Assembly: GCA_014529385.2 (NCBI GenBank)
Contig: CM043945.1
Span: 2,139,312 to 2,203,311 of the forward strand
Direction: 5' to 3'
DNA from: Adiantum capillus-veneris
Lineage: Eukaryota; Streptophyta; Polypodiopsida; Polypodiales; Pteridaceae
Length of the DNA stretch: 64,000 bases
A model generated the notes under the pieces. That model had not been told where the DNA came from, searched no databases, and was given only the letters and a program-made list of their open reading frames with translations. A program made the translations under genes and the position numbers. This document shows, in pieces, positions 37,900-52,300 of this stretch. Numbering within the stretch: position 1 is the stretch's first letter; every line of letters begins with the position of its first letter.

Positions 37900-40800
37900 A
37901 ACATGAGGAAATTCCATGCTTTCCACAATGTCCATAGTACCCAAAATCTAACCCAGCCAAAAAAGTAGGCATACTATCGAAGCAAAGGCGGAAGCACTCC
38001 AAAGATCCAAAAAAACTTACCAAATTGTGAGCTAGGGGAAACGTGAGTGAAGAGCTGAAGAGATGCTAACCACAAACTATTTCGTACAAAAACAAGACCA
38101 CAGTAATGTGGAATATTCTCAATGGCTGCACCACAACAAACACATCGTGAAGAGGCCAATCTCCTAGAGCACAATAATTTGCAAATGGGGAGAACCCCAA
38201 CAATAATTTCCACATGAACAAACTCTCCTTGAGAGGTAACTTAGCATGCCACACTTTCATAACTTCACTCCGCCACAAGTAACACTCTTATTCATATTCC
38301 ATACCTTGTTACAGTGTTCTTGGATCCAAGAAGATGACTGCAAATGATGGTACACTTTCTTTGCATATATTGAACCAATCAAAGAACCAGCGTAGAGCCA
38401 ATTGCAAATTTTGATTGTCTTCAACCAGCAACAAGATGGGAGATATAGAATCAACCAACTCCTTAATGGTGTCCCACATGCGCCTGTAGTGTAATCCAAG
38501 TCCAAAGGTAAGAGCAGCCTGTCTGAACAGAGCACCCATCCTTCAACATCTATCACATCTATTATCCTGTGAATACCTTTGTGGGAGAGAAAGTAAGCAT
38601 GTCTAGGAGAGCATTGAACAAGAGTTTGAGAAAAAACTCTACTCCAATATGCAGACTCTCCAATCGAAGTGAATTTCCACAGGCGTCATCTCTACCATTC
38701 CACAACAATTCCCTCGTGACCTACTTCCAATCTTCCATTAGACTGGAAGCAAAGGGACATCCCGGAATTGTAGCTTGAAATTTTTCAAAAACCACATCCC
38801 AATACGACGACTGCCAATGGCTGAAAGATGACATGGAAATCGTATAAGAGCACAAAAATGCAAGTATTTGCATCCAAGGCTGGTTTTGCTCAACCAGCAC
38901 CAACAACAAAGTAGCCTTCCTTGCTGTATCATGAGAACACAAATGAAGGATATTCAGACCACCACAACATTTTGGAGTACAAAACTTATCCATCGCAAGC
39001 AATCGCCCTTTTTTGTGAGAGGAAGTAGACCAAAAGTGCTCCAAAATCGAGACATGAAATCTTGAAGACGACGGGATGGCCAATGCAACAATGGTGCATG
39101 AAAAATTGCATGTATGCCACCAAGATAGATTGCACTATTATGAGTCTTACATGGAGTAGCTAGGTAGACAATTTCCAATAATGCAATTTAGACCTCAGTT
39201 TATTCTCAACCCATTGTAACAACTTTGCATTGTTAATCAACCAAGCCAACAAATAACCAAGATGCCTCACAATTTGATCAGGCTTCACTATTTTACATGG
39301 CCATAACATAGCATGCCAATCCATTTGATGTGATGACAACAATTTAGATTTTTGGAAATTCACTTGTAGACCCGCAGCCAACCCATAAACATGTAGTGCT
39401 TCCATAACACAACGAACATCCTCAGGTTGATTTCTTGGCCAAAACATGGAGTCATCTGCAAACGCTTGTGCCACAAAATGATCATGAGCTATTGCAATCC
39501 ATGTAGCCGACCAAAAGCTGTTAAGGAGTCCAGATACAACAGCAAAGGATGTGCAGCAATAGTATACAACATGGCACTCAAAGGGAATCCTTGCCTAACC
39601 AACCGACCAAGATCCCATAGTCGAGTCAGATCACCATCAAGAATTTTGGTAGATTGATTGTTTTCATAAAGAAAATAGACTACTCGACGCGACCTGGGCC
39701 CAAAGCCCAAAGCCATCATGATCTAAGCAATGAAGTCCCAATGAGCAGTGTCAAATTCTTTCTCTATATCAATCTGCATGTACACATCTTGTCCAGTATA
39801 TTTTGCATACTCAATTCCAATAAAAGCATTAGCAATATTACCCATAATTTGTTGACAAGGGATAAATCCATACTAAGCCGGATGTATGCCAAAAAACAAA
39901 TGGCCAGCAACACATGTAGGTATCATTTTCGACAACAATTTGTAAACAAAAGGCATAAGAGTTATTGGACACCAATGTGAGAAGGATTCACACAATGCTT
40001 GCTTAGGCAACAATTTCACCAGTCCTTCTTTCCACGATTGCGGCAATGATTGCAAGGTCCATGCACGATTTATCATGAAAAGGAGAGGCTGCTTAAGAGA
40101 TTCCTAAAAGCGAAGGAAAAATTCAATCGTAAGCTCGTCCCATCCAGGTGATTCCCAACAGCCAAGATGTAACAAACGGTCGTGCAACTCATCCTCAGTA
40201 AAACTGGCCACAAGGGTAGTTGCATCATTTAATGTCAATATAGGATGTACATAAGACAACTATAGCTGTCTGGCTTGCAAAAACTCACTTGAGGGAGCGT
40301 CAGGCTTGGCAAAAACTTGTTGAAAATGATCAACCATTGAGTCCAACAATTGACCTTTCTTGGTTATCCATTGCCCAACCTCGTCTTTAAACCTTTTGAT
40401 AGAGGTAGATGTCCTCAAATGATACAAGTGCTTAAAGGATTGTTTTGGTGAACAACCTTTATCCATAAAAGCGTATTGCCTAGATCTAATTTTTTATTTT
40501 TCAAGTTTTCTCTTATCATTATGTATCAACAAGGTCTTAGCTGCGCATAATTCTTCTTGTTCTGAATCAGTAAGCCTTCTAGTATTTGCAAGACTTCCCA
40601 AGGCTTGAAAGGTCACCTTATCTTCCTGTACTTAATTTCTCAAATGGTACTTGTACCACGTACCATAATCCTTTACGACTGCCTAGATGCGCATGATAAA
40701 ATGATACCATGCCACATCCACATCAATAAACATATGAGAGACAAGTGGATGAATTACCGCTTCAATCAAAGTTTGAAATGCTCTATGCAAAAGATATGCA

Positions 40801-41100
40801 TTATTAATATGCAACAAGCACTTACGAAGGAACGGAAAATCTACATCCAATGCCTCAAAATAGACCCAGAGCCAAAGAGAAAAATGATCAGATAAGGTGA
40901 AAGAGTGATCGATCCTCATATCATATGCAAACGTATCATATTATGGAGTGCCTAGTATATACCAACAATCCAATCGTGCCCTATATCTAGAGTGAGCATT
41001 ATGAGTAAATGTATAACCTCGATCTGAAGAGTGCGTGCTGGCCCATAGGTCCAAGACACTCATATTACTGACCATGGAATACCAAGAAGAGCATTTCAAG
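37900..41100 (-). pseudogene. L1-type LINE ORF2: endonuclease end, RT, zf-RVT
   Basis: On the minus strand, in order: the end of the endonuclease (SVLDLWASTHSSDRGYTFTH, then ARLDCWYI and DHSFTLSDH at 41,070-40,880); an RT lead-in (SFKHLYHLRTSTSIKRF); RT blocks SLPQSWKEGLVKLLPK and HWCPITLMPFVYKLLSKM (40,060-39,900); RQGFPLSAMLYTIAAHPLL (about 39,600); the catalytic box QAFADDSMFW (39,470); and a C-terminal zinc-binding-type region, VWHAKLPLKESLFMWKLLLG (about 38,250). Stops and frameshifts are spread throughout. The 5' part of the same LINE continues at 46,283 after a copia insertion. Confidence 0.88.
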
Positions 41101-41326
41101 TGTTGGTATAAGGGTTGCAGAGAAACACACATAGCTTGGAGAAGATGAAGGAAGCTCAAGGCACACAATACAGAGTGTATTACTTAGTGTTCGATGGAAA
41201 GATAGATAGCCCTAGAGTGATGGGCGTATATACAACGCACGAGGGAAAAACCTCTTAAAAAGAGAAAAAATGCCCCGGCGGTCCTAGTGTGTTCACACAC
41301 ATCACTACCACATGTATATGATAACA
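41101..41326 (-). mobile_element. 3' LTR of Ty1/copia element 1
   Basis: TGTTGGTATAAGGG to GTATATGATAACA, 226 bp, matching 46,055-46,282 and 57,711-57,936. The adjoining plus-strand AACCCCCCCCTGGAG is the complement of a polypurine tract. Confidence 0.93.
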
Positions 41327-42795
41327 AACCCCCCCCTGGAGTGATGCGATGAATGAGAGATGGCACGAGTAAAGGGAAGTGCCATGCCCTGAGGACATGA
41401 TCAATCCACGAAGGAGAGTAAGCCCAAAGCTTTGCAAAAAGCTTCAAGCTTCTGACGAGACAATGCCTTTGTGAAAATATTTGCAAGGTTGTCCTGTGTT
41501 AGCACATAAGCCAAGCTGATCTCTCCTGCTGAGAGCCTCTCCCTGACATAGTGTTAATGCACCTCAATGTGCTTTGTGCGAGCATGAAAAACTAGGTTTC
41601 TTACAACTACCAATGTGCTGCGAATGTCAGTGTAGATAGTGTTGGCAGTGTCCTATCCAACACCCAAATCAACCATAAGGCGTCTGAGCCATACACACTC
41701 AATCGTAGCTGTGAAGACTGCCCTGTACTCAGCCTCACAACTTGAAGTGGCCACAGTAGGTTGCTTCTTGCTCAACCATGAATAACATGAACTGCCAAGC
41801 ATGAAACAAAAACCACTTGTGGAATCTTGCGTGTCAAAACAACCAGCCCAATCTAAGTCCAAAAAGGCATGTAAGTCTGGTGGCAATGATCCCCCCTTGG
41901 GATAAAACAAGCCAAGATGTAAAGTGCCACTAAGGTAGCAAAAAATCCTCTTGACTGCAAACTGAATATCCGGCCTCATTTTGCATACATAAATGAGGCA
42001 TCCACCAACAGTTTGGTAAAGAGTAACATCAGCAGAATCTCCAACGTCATGAAGACTCAATTTCAAACCTGTTTTCATGGGAGTGGCAATAGGTTTGCAA
42101 TCCTCAAGTCCAAACTTACATAGCAATGTCTCTATGTAACGTTTTTGACACAAGGCAATACCACCATCACACTTCTTAAACTGCATACCCAAGTAATGAT
42201 GCAACATCCCCAAATATGTCATCTTGAAAGTAGCATTCAAATCAGCCTTAAATTCAGCAATATGTCTCTCATTTGGTCGAGTGATAAAAAAATCATCTAC
42301 ATAAAGAGCCACAAAGAGAAGTGCATCACCCTCACGCTTTACATACACTGTGCTTTCTGTTGGACTATTATGAAAGCCTTGTTTGACCAAATGAGTGTCA
42401 GCTTTCTCATACCAAGCACAAGGAGATTGCTTCAACCCATATAAAACCTTCTTACATCTGTACACTTTGTCCTCTTGTCCTTTCTTGACAAAACCACGAG
42501 GCTGTGTTATGTAAACTTCCTCAAATATGTCACCGTTCGAGAAAGCAATAACAATGTCTGATTGATGTACATCCCAACCAAAATGAGCTGCCAATGCACA
42601 TAGAAAATGCACAGTAGTCATACGACAAGTGGGAGAAAAAGTCTCTTCATAATCTATGCCTTTTTGCTATGCATAACCCTTTGCAACAAGTCGAGCCTTA
42701 TGGCGATCGATCTCACCATCCGGCTTGCGTTTCAAATTGTAAACCCACTTCGTACCAATAGCCTTTTTGCTAGGAGGCGAATCACATAAAGGTGC
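41327..42795 (-). pseudogene. Ty1/copia element 1: reverse transcriptase and RNase H
   Basis: The minus strand starts with the RT lead-in (IGTKWVYNLKRKPDGEIDRH, about 42,760-42,700), a stop near 42,670, then a 322-codon frame (42,621-41,653). It carries WDVHQSDIVIAFSNGDIFEE, VLYGLKQSPCAWYEK, the catalytic LYVDDFFI and MTYLGMLHHYLGMQF. RNase H has FLDLDWAGCFDTQDSTSG and SWLSKKQPTVATSSCEAEYR. The C-terminal RNase H end (41,650-41,400) continues with stops. The DIVIAFSNG motif has Ser where most copia elements have Leu. The coding order (integrase before RT) is that of Ty1/copia. Inactive because of stops. Confidence 0.93.
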
Positions 42796-44377
42796 ATCCA
42801 ATTTACTATCACACAATGTATGCACCATCCATTTTGGCATACCTCTAGCCTTCTCATTTTCAGCCCTTTCCTCATCAAGTACATGATGTACATCTGCATC
42901 AGTAATAGGCTGATTTGTAACATTTTCAGAAACTCCATAGGTTGTACATTTGCCTCATTGGAATTTACATTCGTATTTCCACCACTGAAAAGAGGCAACA
43001 AAGTGTCATAAATGTTCTGTGAGCTTACATTATTGTCTCTAGTACATGATAGCAAGGGCTCAACATAATCTTCCACAAACAATACATCCCATGAAACCAG
43101 AATACGCTTTGTTTGCAAATGATACAACCTGTAACCTTTGCTTTCAGCACTATAATAAACAAAAATACATTTGACAGCCTGATCATCCAATTTTTTGTGC
43201 TGTGTTTGTGGCACCAAAACATATGCCAAACAGCCAAAAACACGCATGTGCTCAATAGAAGGCTTTCTATCATGCCATGCTTCATATGGAGTAATAGACT
43301 GCAAAGCTTTCGTAGGACACCTATGTAGTACATAAGTGGCACACATGATGGCCTCAAGCCAAAAACAACATTGCGACAAAGCTTGACTTTTGACCATACA
43401 TCGTGCCATTTTCGTAAGTCACCTGTTTTTCCTCTCAGCAACACCATTTTGCTGAGGTGTATAAGGCACTGTACATTGGTGTTTTGTCCCACGACTAGCC
43501 AGAAATGCATTAAATTCATGAGACATATACTCCCCCCCTCGATCGGAACGGAGTGTGCCCATAGTACATATCGAGACATTTTCAGCCATAGCCAGAAATT
43601 GTTTGAAGCACATAAAAAGTTTGGACTTCACTTTAAGCGGAAATACCCATGCATGCCTGGAGTAATCATCAATGAAAGTCACGAAGTAAAGGTAATTGCC
43701 CAAGGATAGAGTTTGCATGGGCCCACAAACATCATTATGCACAAGCTGCAACCCGCATATGGCCCTAATTGAACCATCCTTTGGAAACTTTGCACGCTGC
43801 ATCTTACCCACAATATAGCCTTCACAAGCATGTTTGACATGTGCTTCAAGAGGCGGCAAAGAAGCAACCATATCAGATTTCTGCAAACGCAGCAAACTGA
43901 CAAAATTCAGATGACCAAAACGTGCATGCCAAAGTTTTGCATCCGAAATAGCCCTTGAATCTGCAAGTGCATTTGCAAAATTTTATCCACACTTGTCATA
44001 CAAAATGAGCTTATACAGCTCACGACACAAAAGCCCAGATGCACAATTTCATCACCAAAATTGAGATCATGAACTGTACATCTATCATCCACAAATTTGA
44101 CTACAAGTCCAAGTCTAGCTAGTGCAGATACATGCAAAAGATTCTTCTTGATCCCAGGTACATAAAGTGCATCAACAAGTGTGAAAGAACTGCCATTTGG
44201 AGCAGTAAGCACAATCTTTTCAACTCCCTGAATCGGATAAGAGGCATGGTTGGCACAAGTGACTGAATTCCCATGAGGGATAGACTCGAGAGAGGTGAAC
44301 AAATCACGATGTGAGGTAATGTTCTTTGTAGCACCACTATCCAAATAGCACACACATGAATCTGTAGCAATTGACAT
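42732..44377 (-). pseudogene. Ty1/copia element 1: protease and integrase
   Basis: Protease first (44,377-43,907): CYLDSGATKNIT, the DSGA catalytic core, followed by LVDALYVPGIKKNLLHVSAL. Then the GAG-pre-integrase remnant, and the integrase core (43,895-43,419) with VHNDVCGPM, FVTFIDDYSRHAWVF, LRSDRGGEY and YTPQQNGVAERKNR, which hold the D,D,E residues. Downstream, 43,409-42,732 gives ATYVLHRCPTKAL and the C-terminal region with HMRVFGCLAYV. Frames change at about 43,900 and 43,415. Confidence 0.93.
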
Positions 44378-44410
44378 GCACGCATCATGGACAGTAGGAT
44401 TGTAAGTGCA

Positions 44411-45692
44411 CTATGCACTAAAAGCATCAACATCAGCATCACAGTCTCCTTTCACAGAAGACTCAATAATGGCTGCATTTGTAGTGGAACTAGCATTTGC
44501 AGTGGAACCACCCTCTTTCTTCTTAGCCTCTTTGGCCTTCAACTTAGGACACTGCTTGATCAAGTGATCATTAGCTTTACAATAATGGCAGCGCATCTTC
44601 TTTTGGCCCTTATCACCAGAATTGCCAGACGAAGTGCTGCCAGCAGAAGCATTGGGAACATAAGTTTTGCCACTCACAGCAGAACCATAAGAAGTGGCTA
44701 CATTGCTATTACCACCCTTTCTTTGAGAAGCACTAAAAGCCCGTTCAACTGCATGCTGTCTAGTCCTTTTTTTTTTGGAAAGTGGCTCTTGCTATAGCAA
44801 TGTGCATAATGCATCAAACTTGACAACTTCAGGATTTCCTTGGGTCATAAATCTCCAAGTACTAGCAAAAGTCTGGTAAGAATTTGGTAAGGCATCAAGA
44901 ACAATTTGCACAAGGGAACTGTCTGAAATGCCTTTACCTGTATAAATAACTTGCTCATTGATATCCTTGACACCAGCAAGGAAAGTGTCCATATCATCTT
45001 CCTCATGCATAATCTTTGACTCCAACTCTTTATGCATCAAAGCAATTTTAGCCTCATTGCGATTTGCATAAAGACCAGCCAAAATATCCCAAGCCTGTTT
45101 TGCAGATTTTTTTGAATGAATGTGAGGAACAATGGTGCACTTCACAGACAATGCAATCAATGCATGAGCCTGCGCATCCTTTACATCCCAACGAGATTGT
45201 TCCGCAGTAGGCAAAACAATTCTAATAGCAGTAATCCTTGCAGCAAGACTTGACACATCCTCAACATTGCATACATCCTCAAAACCAGGACGTACATCAA
45301 TGCCCTACACAATATTCCAGACGCCCTTTGACAGAAGGACATGTTGCATCATGTAAGCCCACACAAGGTAATTGTCCCCATCCAATCTGCCCTCAGCAGC
45401 CTCGGGGGGTGCACTATGTAATCATGTTAATGTATAACGTGAGTTTGAAAGGAGGGATTTTAAAATATAAATTTTTAAAGGCAATTTAACAGAGATACAT
45501 TAAAATAAGGGGGTTTTATATTAAACTTTGGAAAAATCTCCTAAAATAAGGTGTCATTTTATTCATTCAGACATGTTAGAAAAGGTGTTTTTTTAATAAC
45601 CCACGAACGCATGTTATATAGGGGGTACTGAATGGTAAGCCCCTCAAGTCAGCAGCAAACATCTTGAACACAAGTGTGTTGTTGTCAGCCAT
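44411..45692 (-). pseudogene. Ty1/copia element 1: gag, interrupted by a 210-bp insertion
   Basis: ATG at 45,692 starts MADNNTLVFKMFAADLRGL. The coding sequence is broken at 45,620-45,411 by a MITE-like insertion and resumes with EGRLDGDNYLVWAYMMQH, the usual copia gag phrase. The UBN2-type gag domain follows (45,256-44,792) with SAKQAWDILAGLYANRNEAK and FLAGVKDINEQ. A frame break precedes the zinc knuckle CHYCKANDHLIKQC (about 44,600). A T-run near 44,770 probably caused the frame break. Confidence 0.88.
45411..45620. mobile_element. MITE-like insertion in copia gag
   Basis: 210 bp of AT-rich DNA without coding potential, starting GCACTATGTAATCATG and ending CATGTTATATA, which pair as imperfect terminal inverted repeats. 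It is flanked on both sides by GGGGGT, a 6-bp target duplication. Confidence 0.65.
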
Positions 45693-46040
45693 GGTAAATG
45701 CTGCACTTGATGTGAAAACTGCCCAAAAAGAGAAGAAACAAAGTCGGAACAACACGTGCTATATAGCACAAACCCTAGAAGACTGTAAGACACCTGTTAT
45801 GCAGAAAACGGCACTGACAAAAATTCTACACAAAATGACAAAATAACCTGTGCACTATTGCATGCAGTAGAAACGGAGGCTGAAATGAGCCCGAGTCAAA
45901 AATCTAAGCAGACTGAGCTTTACGAGCACACCCAAAATTTTTGTCAACTTGCGAACGCTCGCCAAAGCTCACTGAAATTGGAGAAAATGAGCAGGCGTGT
46001 ACTGGAGCTGCTGGCGACTAACCTCGAGAGGATGCAACGT

Positions 46041-46054
46041 GCTCTGATACTAAT
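46041..46054 (-). other. Primer binding site, copia element 1
   Basis: The minus strand reads ATTAGTATCAGAGC next to the LTR end; one base off the initiator tRNA-Met site. Confidence 0.8.
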
Positions 46055-46282
46055 TGTTGGAATTAGGATTGCAGAGAAACACACACAGCTTGGAGAAGAT
46101 GAAGGAAAGCTCAAGGCACACAATAGAGAGTGTATTACTTGGTGTGCAATGGAAAGATAGATAGCCCTAGAGTGATGGGCGTATATACAATGCACGGGGG
46201 AAAAAACCTCCTAAAAAGGCAAAAACTGCCCTGACGGTCCTAGTGTGTTCACACACATCACTACCACATGTATATGGTAACA
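46055..46282 (-). mobile_element. 5' LTR of Ty1/copia element 1
   Basis: TGTTGGAATTAGG to GTATATGGTAACA, 228 bp. The matching LTRs at 41,101 and here, with primer site and polypurine tract in place, define a complete element of about 5.2 kb. Confidence 0.93.
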
Positions 46283-46790
46283 CCGAGCTCAACATATGTG
46301 AATGACCAATTGTGTTTTTTGTGTTTGCAAGTGCATTATTAAAATCCCTGCACCAAAAAGCATGTGAATACCAGAGGTATTTGACCAACTCTTGCCAAAG
46401 ATGACTTCTTTGTGCTGAGGTAGTATATGCATAAATATAAGAAAATTCCAGAATAATCCCTTGGAAAAGACATTAAACTACCATCCAACACCCCGTCGGA
46501 TCATTATGGGCTAAAATCGACTGCAGTTCATGATGCACCATCATCAAAACACCCAAGAAAAAACATCTACCAGCATAAGAAATCTAGAATCCCACATAAT
46601 ATGTTGATTGACCTACAAAATCATGTTGGTTATGCTCTTGTAACACCACTGTATTTGCTTTATTTGTATGTACATAATGCAAAATTAACTTCCACTTGTC
46701 GTGGTTGCACAATCAACACACATTATACATAAAGCATTTAAGAGGAAATGCATCTAAACAATATTTACAAGAAAAGCATGGGGCACCATC
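46283..46790 (-). pseudogene. L1-type LINE ORF2: endonuclease, part
   Basis: The minus strand gives VLMMVHHELQSI, SAQRSHLWQELVKYLWYS and WCRDFNNALANTKNTIGHSH. The last is the GDFN-type motif of APE endonucleases with Gly replaced by Arg. Reading straight on from 46,283 to 41,100, the frame continues into the endonuclease end. This proves both parts are one LINE split by copia element 1. Confidence 0.78.
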
Positions 46791-46791
46791 A

Positions 46792-48052
46792 TCAAGTGGT
46801 ATTGTCCATGGGCACATCCGCTTCCATACAAACAATCAATGAAGCGGACTCCATATGCGTTCCTTGGTGAGAATTTTGATGCAGTGGCAACGACACAGAT
46901 GTTGACCCAAGTAGAGCATCTTTATATGAGTGCATCACTCTGTCCCACGCTTCAGTGATTGACTTGTGATCATGAGATATAGATGTGGAAGGTCCACATG
47001 TTCTTTTATCCAAAGCAGACACATAATTTCTTGAAACAGGCAAAACACGAGGCTTAACTAGCTTCTTTGGAGTTTGCCAACCATCAATAGAATCTGTCAT
47101 TTTGGCTTTACCTTTTCTATCTACCTTTGCAGCAAGATGCACATTAGGCATGCTTTTATTTTGATCTTTTCCCTGTTTGGCCTGCATGCTTCCATTAGCA
47201 TCCCCCATCTTTGGTCTCACAAATGAAGAGGATGGAGAGACAACATGGGTTCCAATTGCAGGAACAACAGAGGGTGGTAGTTTCAACAAAGATTCCTGGC
47301 ATTCATACTACATATGGCCAAATTTTCCACAACTAACACATGCTCCTGCAAATTTTCCCCATTTGAGGTTAAGCGGCCTTTTGCCTACCATTGGATTATT
47401 AGAGTCAACTGTTATTCCTAACGGTGTCGACTTATCCGTATCCCCAACACACAAAATCTATTGGAATTAGTATCCAAGTCTGAGGGGCATATCACTTTTG
47501 CCCAACTAAGCAGCTAGGAAGGCAAGAAATGCTTCCAAGTTCCAAGAAATCCAACTATTTCCACCTAAACTTGGCACCTATGTCGTATGAAGCTCCGATA
47601 GTCTTTAGTAAGAGCCCAAGGCAATACATGTGTCATTTGCATATTGAAAACAAGGGCGACAGTTCCAATAATTGCGAGCGAGCTTCCATGTCTGCCAGTA
47701 ACACCTCATAAAAACCATGGGCACCAAAATACACTCCTCGGATAGCTTGTCTTTTCAACAGGAAATCAACCCATTGACCTATATCTTGTGCCGAGGGCAT
47801 CTTGCTAGGGAAGAAAAATGAACGCATTCAACGCATACTGTGCAACTAGATCCATAAGCTGTTGAACCGGAATAACCACTTCAGTAGCTGGCTGCTGACC
47901 TTCCCAAGCATTCGGAGCATCAGCAAAATCCTTCGCCAGATACTCTTTGATGACGTTTGCAACATCCATCGAGGAAAGATCCACCTATTTCCTACGCTTA
48001 TATACAACTTCTTCTTCCATAACCACTCAAAACTGCACTTTCTAGAGCACAC
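46792..48052 (-). pseudogene. L1-type LINE ORF1: DUF4283-type plus CCHC
   Basis: From about 48,050 the minus strand gives MDVANVIKEYLAKDFADAPN, then IGQWVDFLLKRQAIRGVYFG and LLADMEARSQLLELSP (DUF4283-type RNA-binding fold). Near 47,340 there is LKWGKFAGACVSCGKFGHM then YEC, a zf-CCHC_4-type knuckle interrupted by one stop. A basic Ser/Pro/Lys-rich tail ends at 46,792. This is the usual plant L1 ORF1 plan, unlike that at 18,645-19,701. Frameshifts and stops make it a pseudogene. Confidence 0.78.
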
Positions 48053-48326
48053 ACTAGACTAGCACCCACTTTAAGTTTTGTTTTTTCAAGATTTCTAGGA
48101 AATACTCTGCTGAACACACCAACAAGAACAACCTCCTGCTGAAAGTAAATACACAGACACACCCACGGTCACTCACACCAACATCAGACAAAAAGGCCAC
48201 GTGCAAGTGAAAACTATCTTCAACCACCGATACACTGAGAAGGGCCTACGTAGTGTAGGAGTTGCACAGGGAAAAGTCACATGACAAACAAGTGGCAGAA
48301 GGATTCACCACACCCAAACCAACCGT

Positions 48327-49340
<1,014 letters not shown>

Positions 49341-52300
49341 TATGGGAATAGACTGTTATTTGTTACCATGAGATGTGGTGGACAGTATGTCCTGTCCTTG
49401 CTTTTTACATTAAAACTATCTTTACATTTCTACATTGTACTTAAAAAAAAACTCTCTATAGTGGTTTTAGTATTATCTACATTAATGGGTCGTGCCTCCT
49501 GCTACATGCTACCGCCTGTACTGGGGTGGGGGTCTGCTATTGAATAGGGGAGCATATGTTGCGCGATATGGCCTGTAAACTCCGGATCTTGGGCTGGGGG
49601 TAATCCCTGAGGATTTCCCCTTATTGGCGACCTCGATTGTAGGTGACATGAACAACTTGGTGTCGCGTCGTCTGCAGATGGGCGTCAACATGTATAAAGG
49701 ACTCACAAGGTGAGTACTCATACTCACTTAGCAACGTGCTTTGTTATCACCTCTTTGTGTGTGTCTGTTCAAAACTGTGTGAGTGAATATCTACTGACTA
49801 CTGTGAGCTCAACATGCCGAAAAAGTCTGAGAAGGCGATTGTGGAGGCTTTGTCACCTCCTAATCTACAGGTTAACAACAGTTTGTTTTGTTCTCGAATC
49901 TGTTGCAAGGTTTTATGAGCCGGAATACGAGGCTTTGCTGAAAGTAACTTGTTTTTTTGTAGTGAAATGGTTTGAAAATAACATTACTCAGTCTATCCTT
50001 TTATAAAAGAACCAGGTTCCTAAATATAATCTCATTCTAGTTTATGGGAAGGATGGAAAGTAACTCATATAGCTAAGAATCACCGGGATTCTTTTGAGTC
50101 TCCATGACTAACGATGCTGGTTTTTCCCGTGAAATAAGCGGTGTGTCGAATAGAATCCGGGTTATGTAAAAGGCCTTTGGTTGAGATAATATATGTCCCT
50201 GTTTGAAAAAAAACTGCCAGGTTTCGAGTGTATTTTAAATGAATGGCTCAACCGAGTACAAGATTGCGTGGTGTCTGATGGGAAATTGTATGTCTAGAAG
50301 TTTTTTTAGCTTCTCAATAGAAGGTAAGCACTTTTTGGATACTTCAGGGCTCTGAATATAGCCGAAATCTCACAGAAAATTTAAAATAAACTCAATACAG
50401 TGAACTGTATTGTTCGGTTACCTTGGTAAGTTGTATTACAAGTGAGTTGAAGTACTCTAGATAAGCTGACAGATCTTAGACTGATTTGTTTTAGTGCAGA
50501 TGCCTATTTTACTGAATCAGCAAAAATATATTTTAAATTTGCTGAATACTGGTTTCAAATAGGTAGCCCTATCTTCATATATTCTGTAGTATTCGAGTGG
50601 CATCACATACTTGATTGTAGTTGTAAATTACTGGTTTCAAATTTACTCGGCCTTTTTTACCATAGTACATCACTTACTAGGAGATTAGTTTCCGGGGGCT
50701 TATCACTGATTCAGAGTAGTGATGGATTTCTACTGGCCATCAGTGGTTTGATCCTCGGATATTCAAATAAAATATGCTTACCATCATCAGCTAGCTTTTC
50801 TTCTCACTCGAGTTTATATGATCAGATCTTTACCTACAATCTTGTAGTTTATATAAACTAAAAACTTCTAATGGTTTGGTATTAAAAGTTCTTTATACTA
50901 TAAGGAATGTCATAATGTGGCGATGAATGTCCGGGCTCTGTAAATGGTTTTTTATTGAGAGCATATCTGTCCCTTTGTGTAAAAAACTACCAGGGTTCGA
51001 GTGTAATTTAATTAATGACTGTACTGATTATTGGATGGCATGATGTCTAAATGGAAATGGGTATTTTTATGATACTGTTTTTTTCTCAATAGAAGGTAAG
51101 CACTTATTATTTGGATACCTCAGGGCTCTGAATATAAGCTGGAATTTCATAGAAAAATAAACTTAAAAATAACTCAAAACAGTGAGCTAAATGGTTTGAT
51201 TACCTTGCTAAGTTGTAATATAGACGTGTTGTAGTGCTCTAGGTAAGGTAACAAATCCTGGACTGATTTGGTTTTTTTTTACTGAATCGACAAAGGTTAT
51301 TCTGAATTTACTGAATACTGGTGTCAGATGTGTAGCCCTACCTTCGGATATTTTGTAGGAACTAAGTGGCATCATATACCGATTGGTGGTAGATAATTGG
51401 TTTCATATTTACTCGATCGTTTTTTACCATAGTGCATCACAAGTGGTGAATATTAGTGAAAGTTTCCGGTTGCTGTTCACCAATTCAACATAGGGACTGA
51501 TTTCTACTGGCCATAGTTTGTTGGACCCTCGGGTATTCAATAAAATTTGCTTGCAATTGTCTGCCCGCCTTTTTCTCAAGTATATATTAACTAGTCTTTT
51601 CCTACCATTTTGCTGTATATACAACAAAATGCTTCTAGTGGGTTGGTTTAAAAGGGACTTGATACGATGAGGAATATCATAATTTTTTCCTTTAGCTAAA
51701 TCCTAGCTTGTGACTTTTATGTAATTTCTTTCTCGGACGATGTCTGAGCTGGCTCTAAGGGACTGAGTCGTCTAGTGCATTTTGGTATGCAATTTATAGC
51801 TGGCTTGGGGCAACAGTATGTTGAACATGACATAATAACATTGTTATTTCTTGATAAAGGAAGTGTATATCTAAACAAAAAAAAGGGGGCGTCTTTGGTT
51901 TGTAAATTGGTAAATACTTAAGTTTTTTTGGGAGATATCATAGCTTGGTTATAAATTGGTTCTTAAAAGAGGATCATTATATATATATAAGATACAAGGA
52001 AGTGGTGGTCCTTAATAAACTTAGATTTGGCTCGAGATTGCTCGTGCATAACTCTATAGTGTGAAAGTCTCTCCAATCTGTTTAGGAAAGAAGTTCTTTT
52101 TAGTTTTGATAATCTCCCTAATATACTCCTAAAATCTTAGGATCGGTAAAGAAAGTTTTTTTTAATCAAGAAATATACCAAATATTTAGCTGCTCTATGG
52201 GGTTTGTCAATTTCCTTATCAGATTGGCAGAAAGCCAAGAAACTTTTTTATCTAAAAGAACAAAATACAAGTTAAGAACTATGTTTTTTTAATGGTGATA

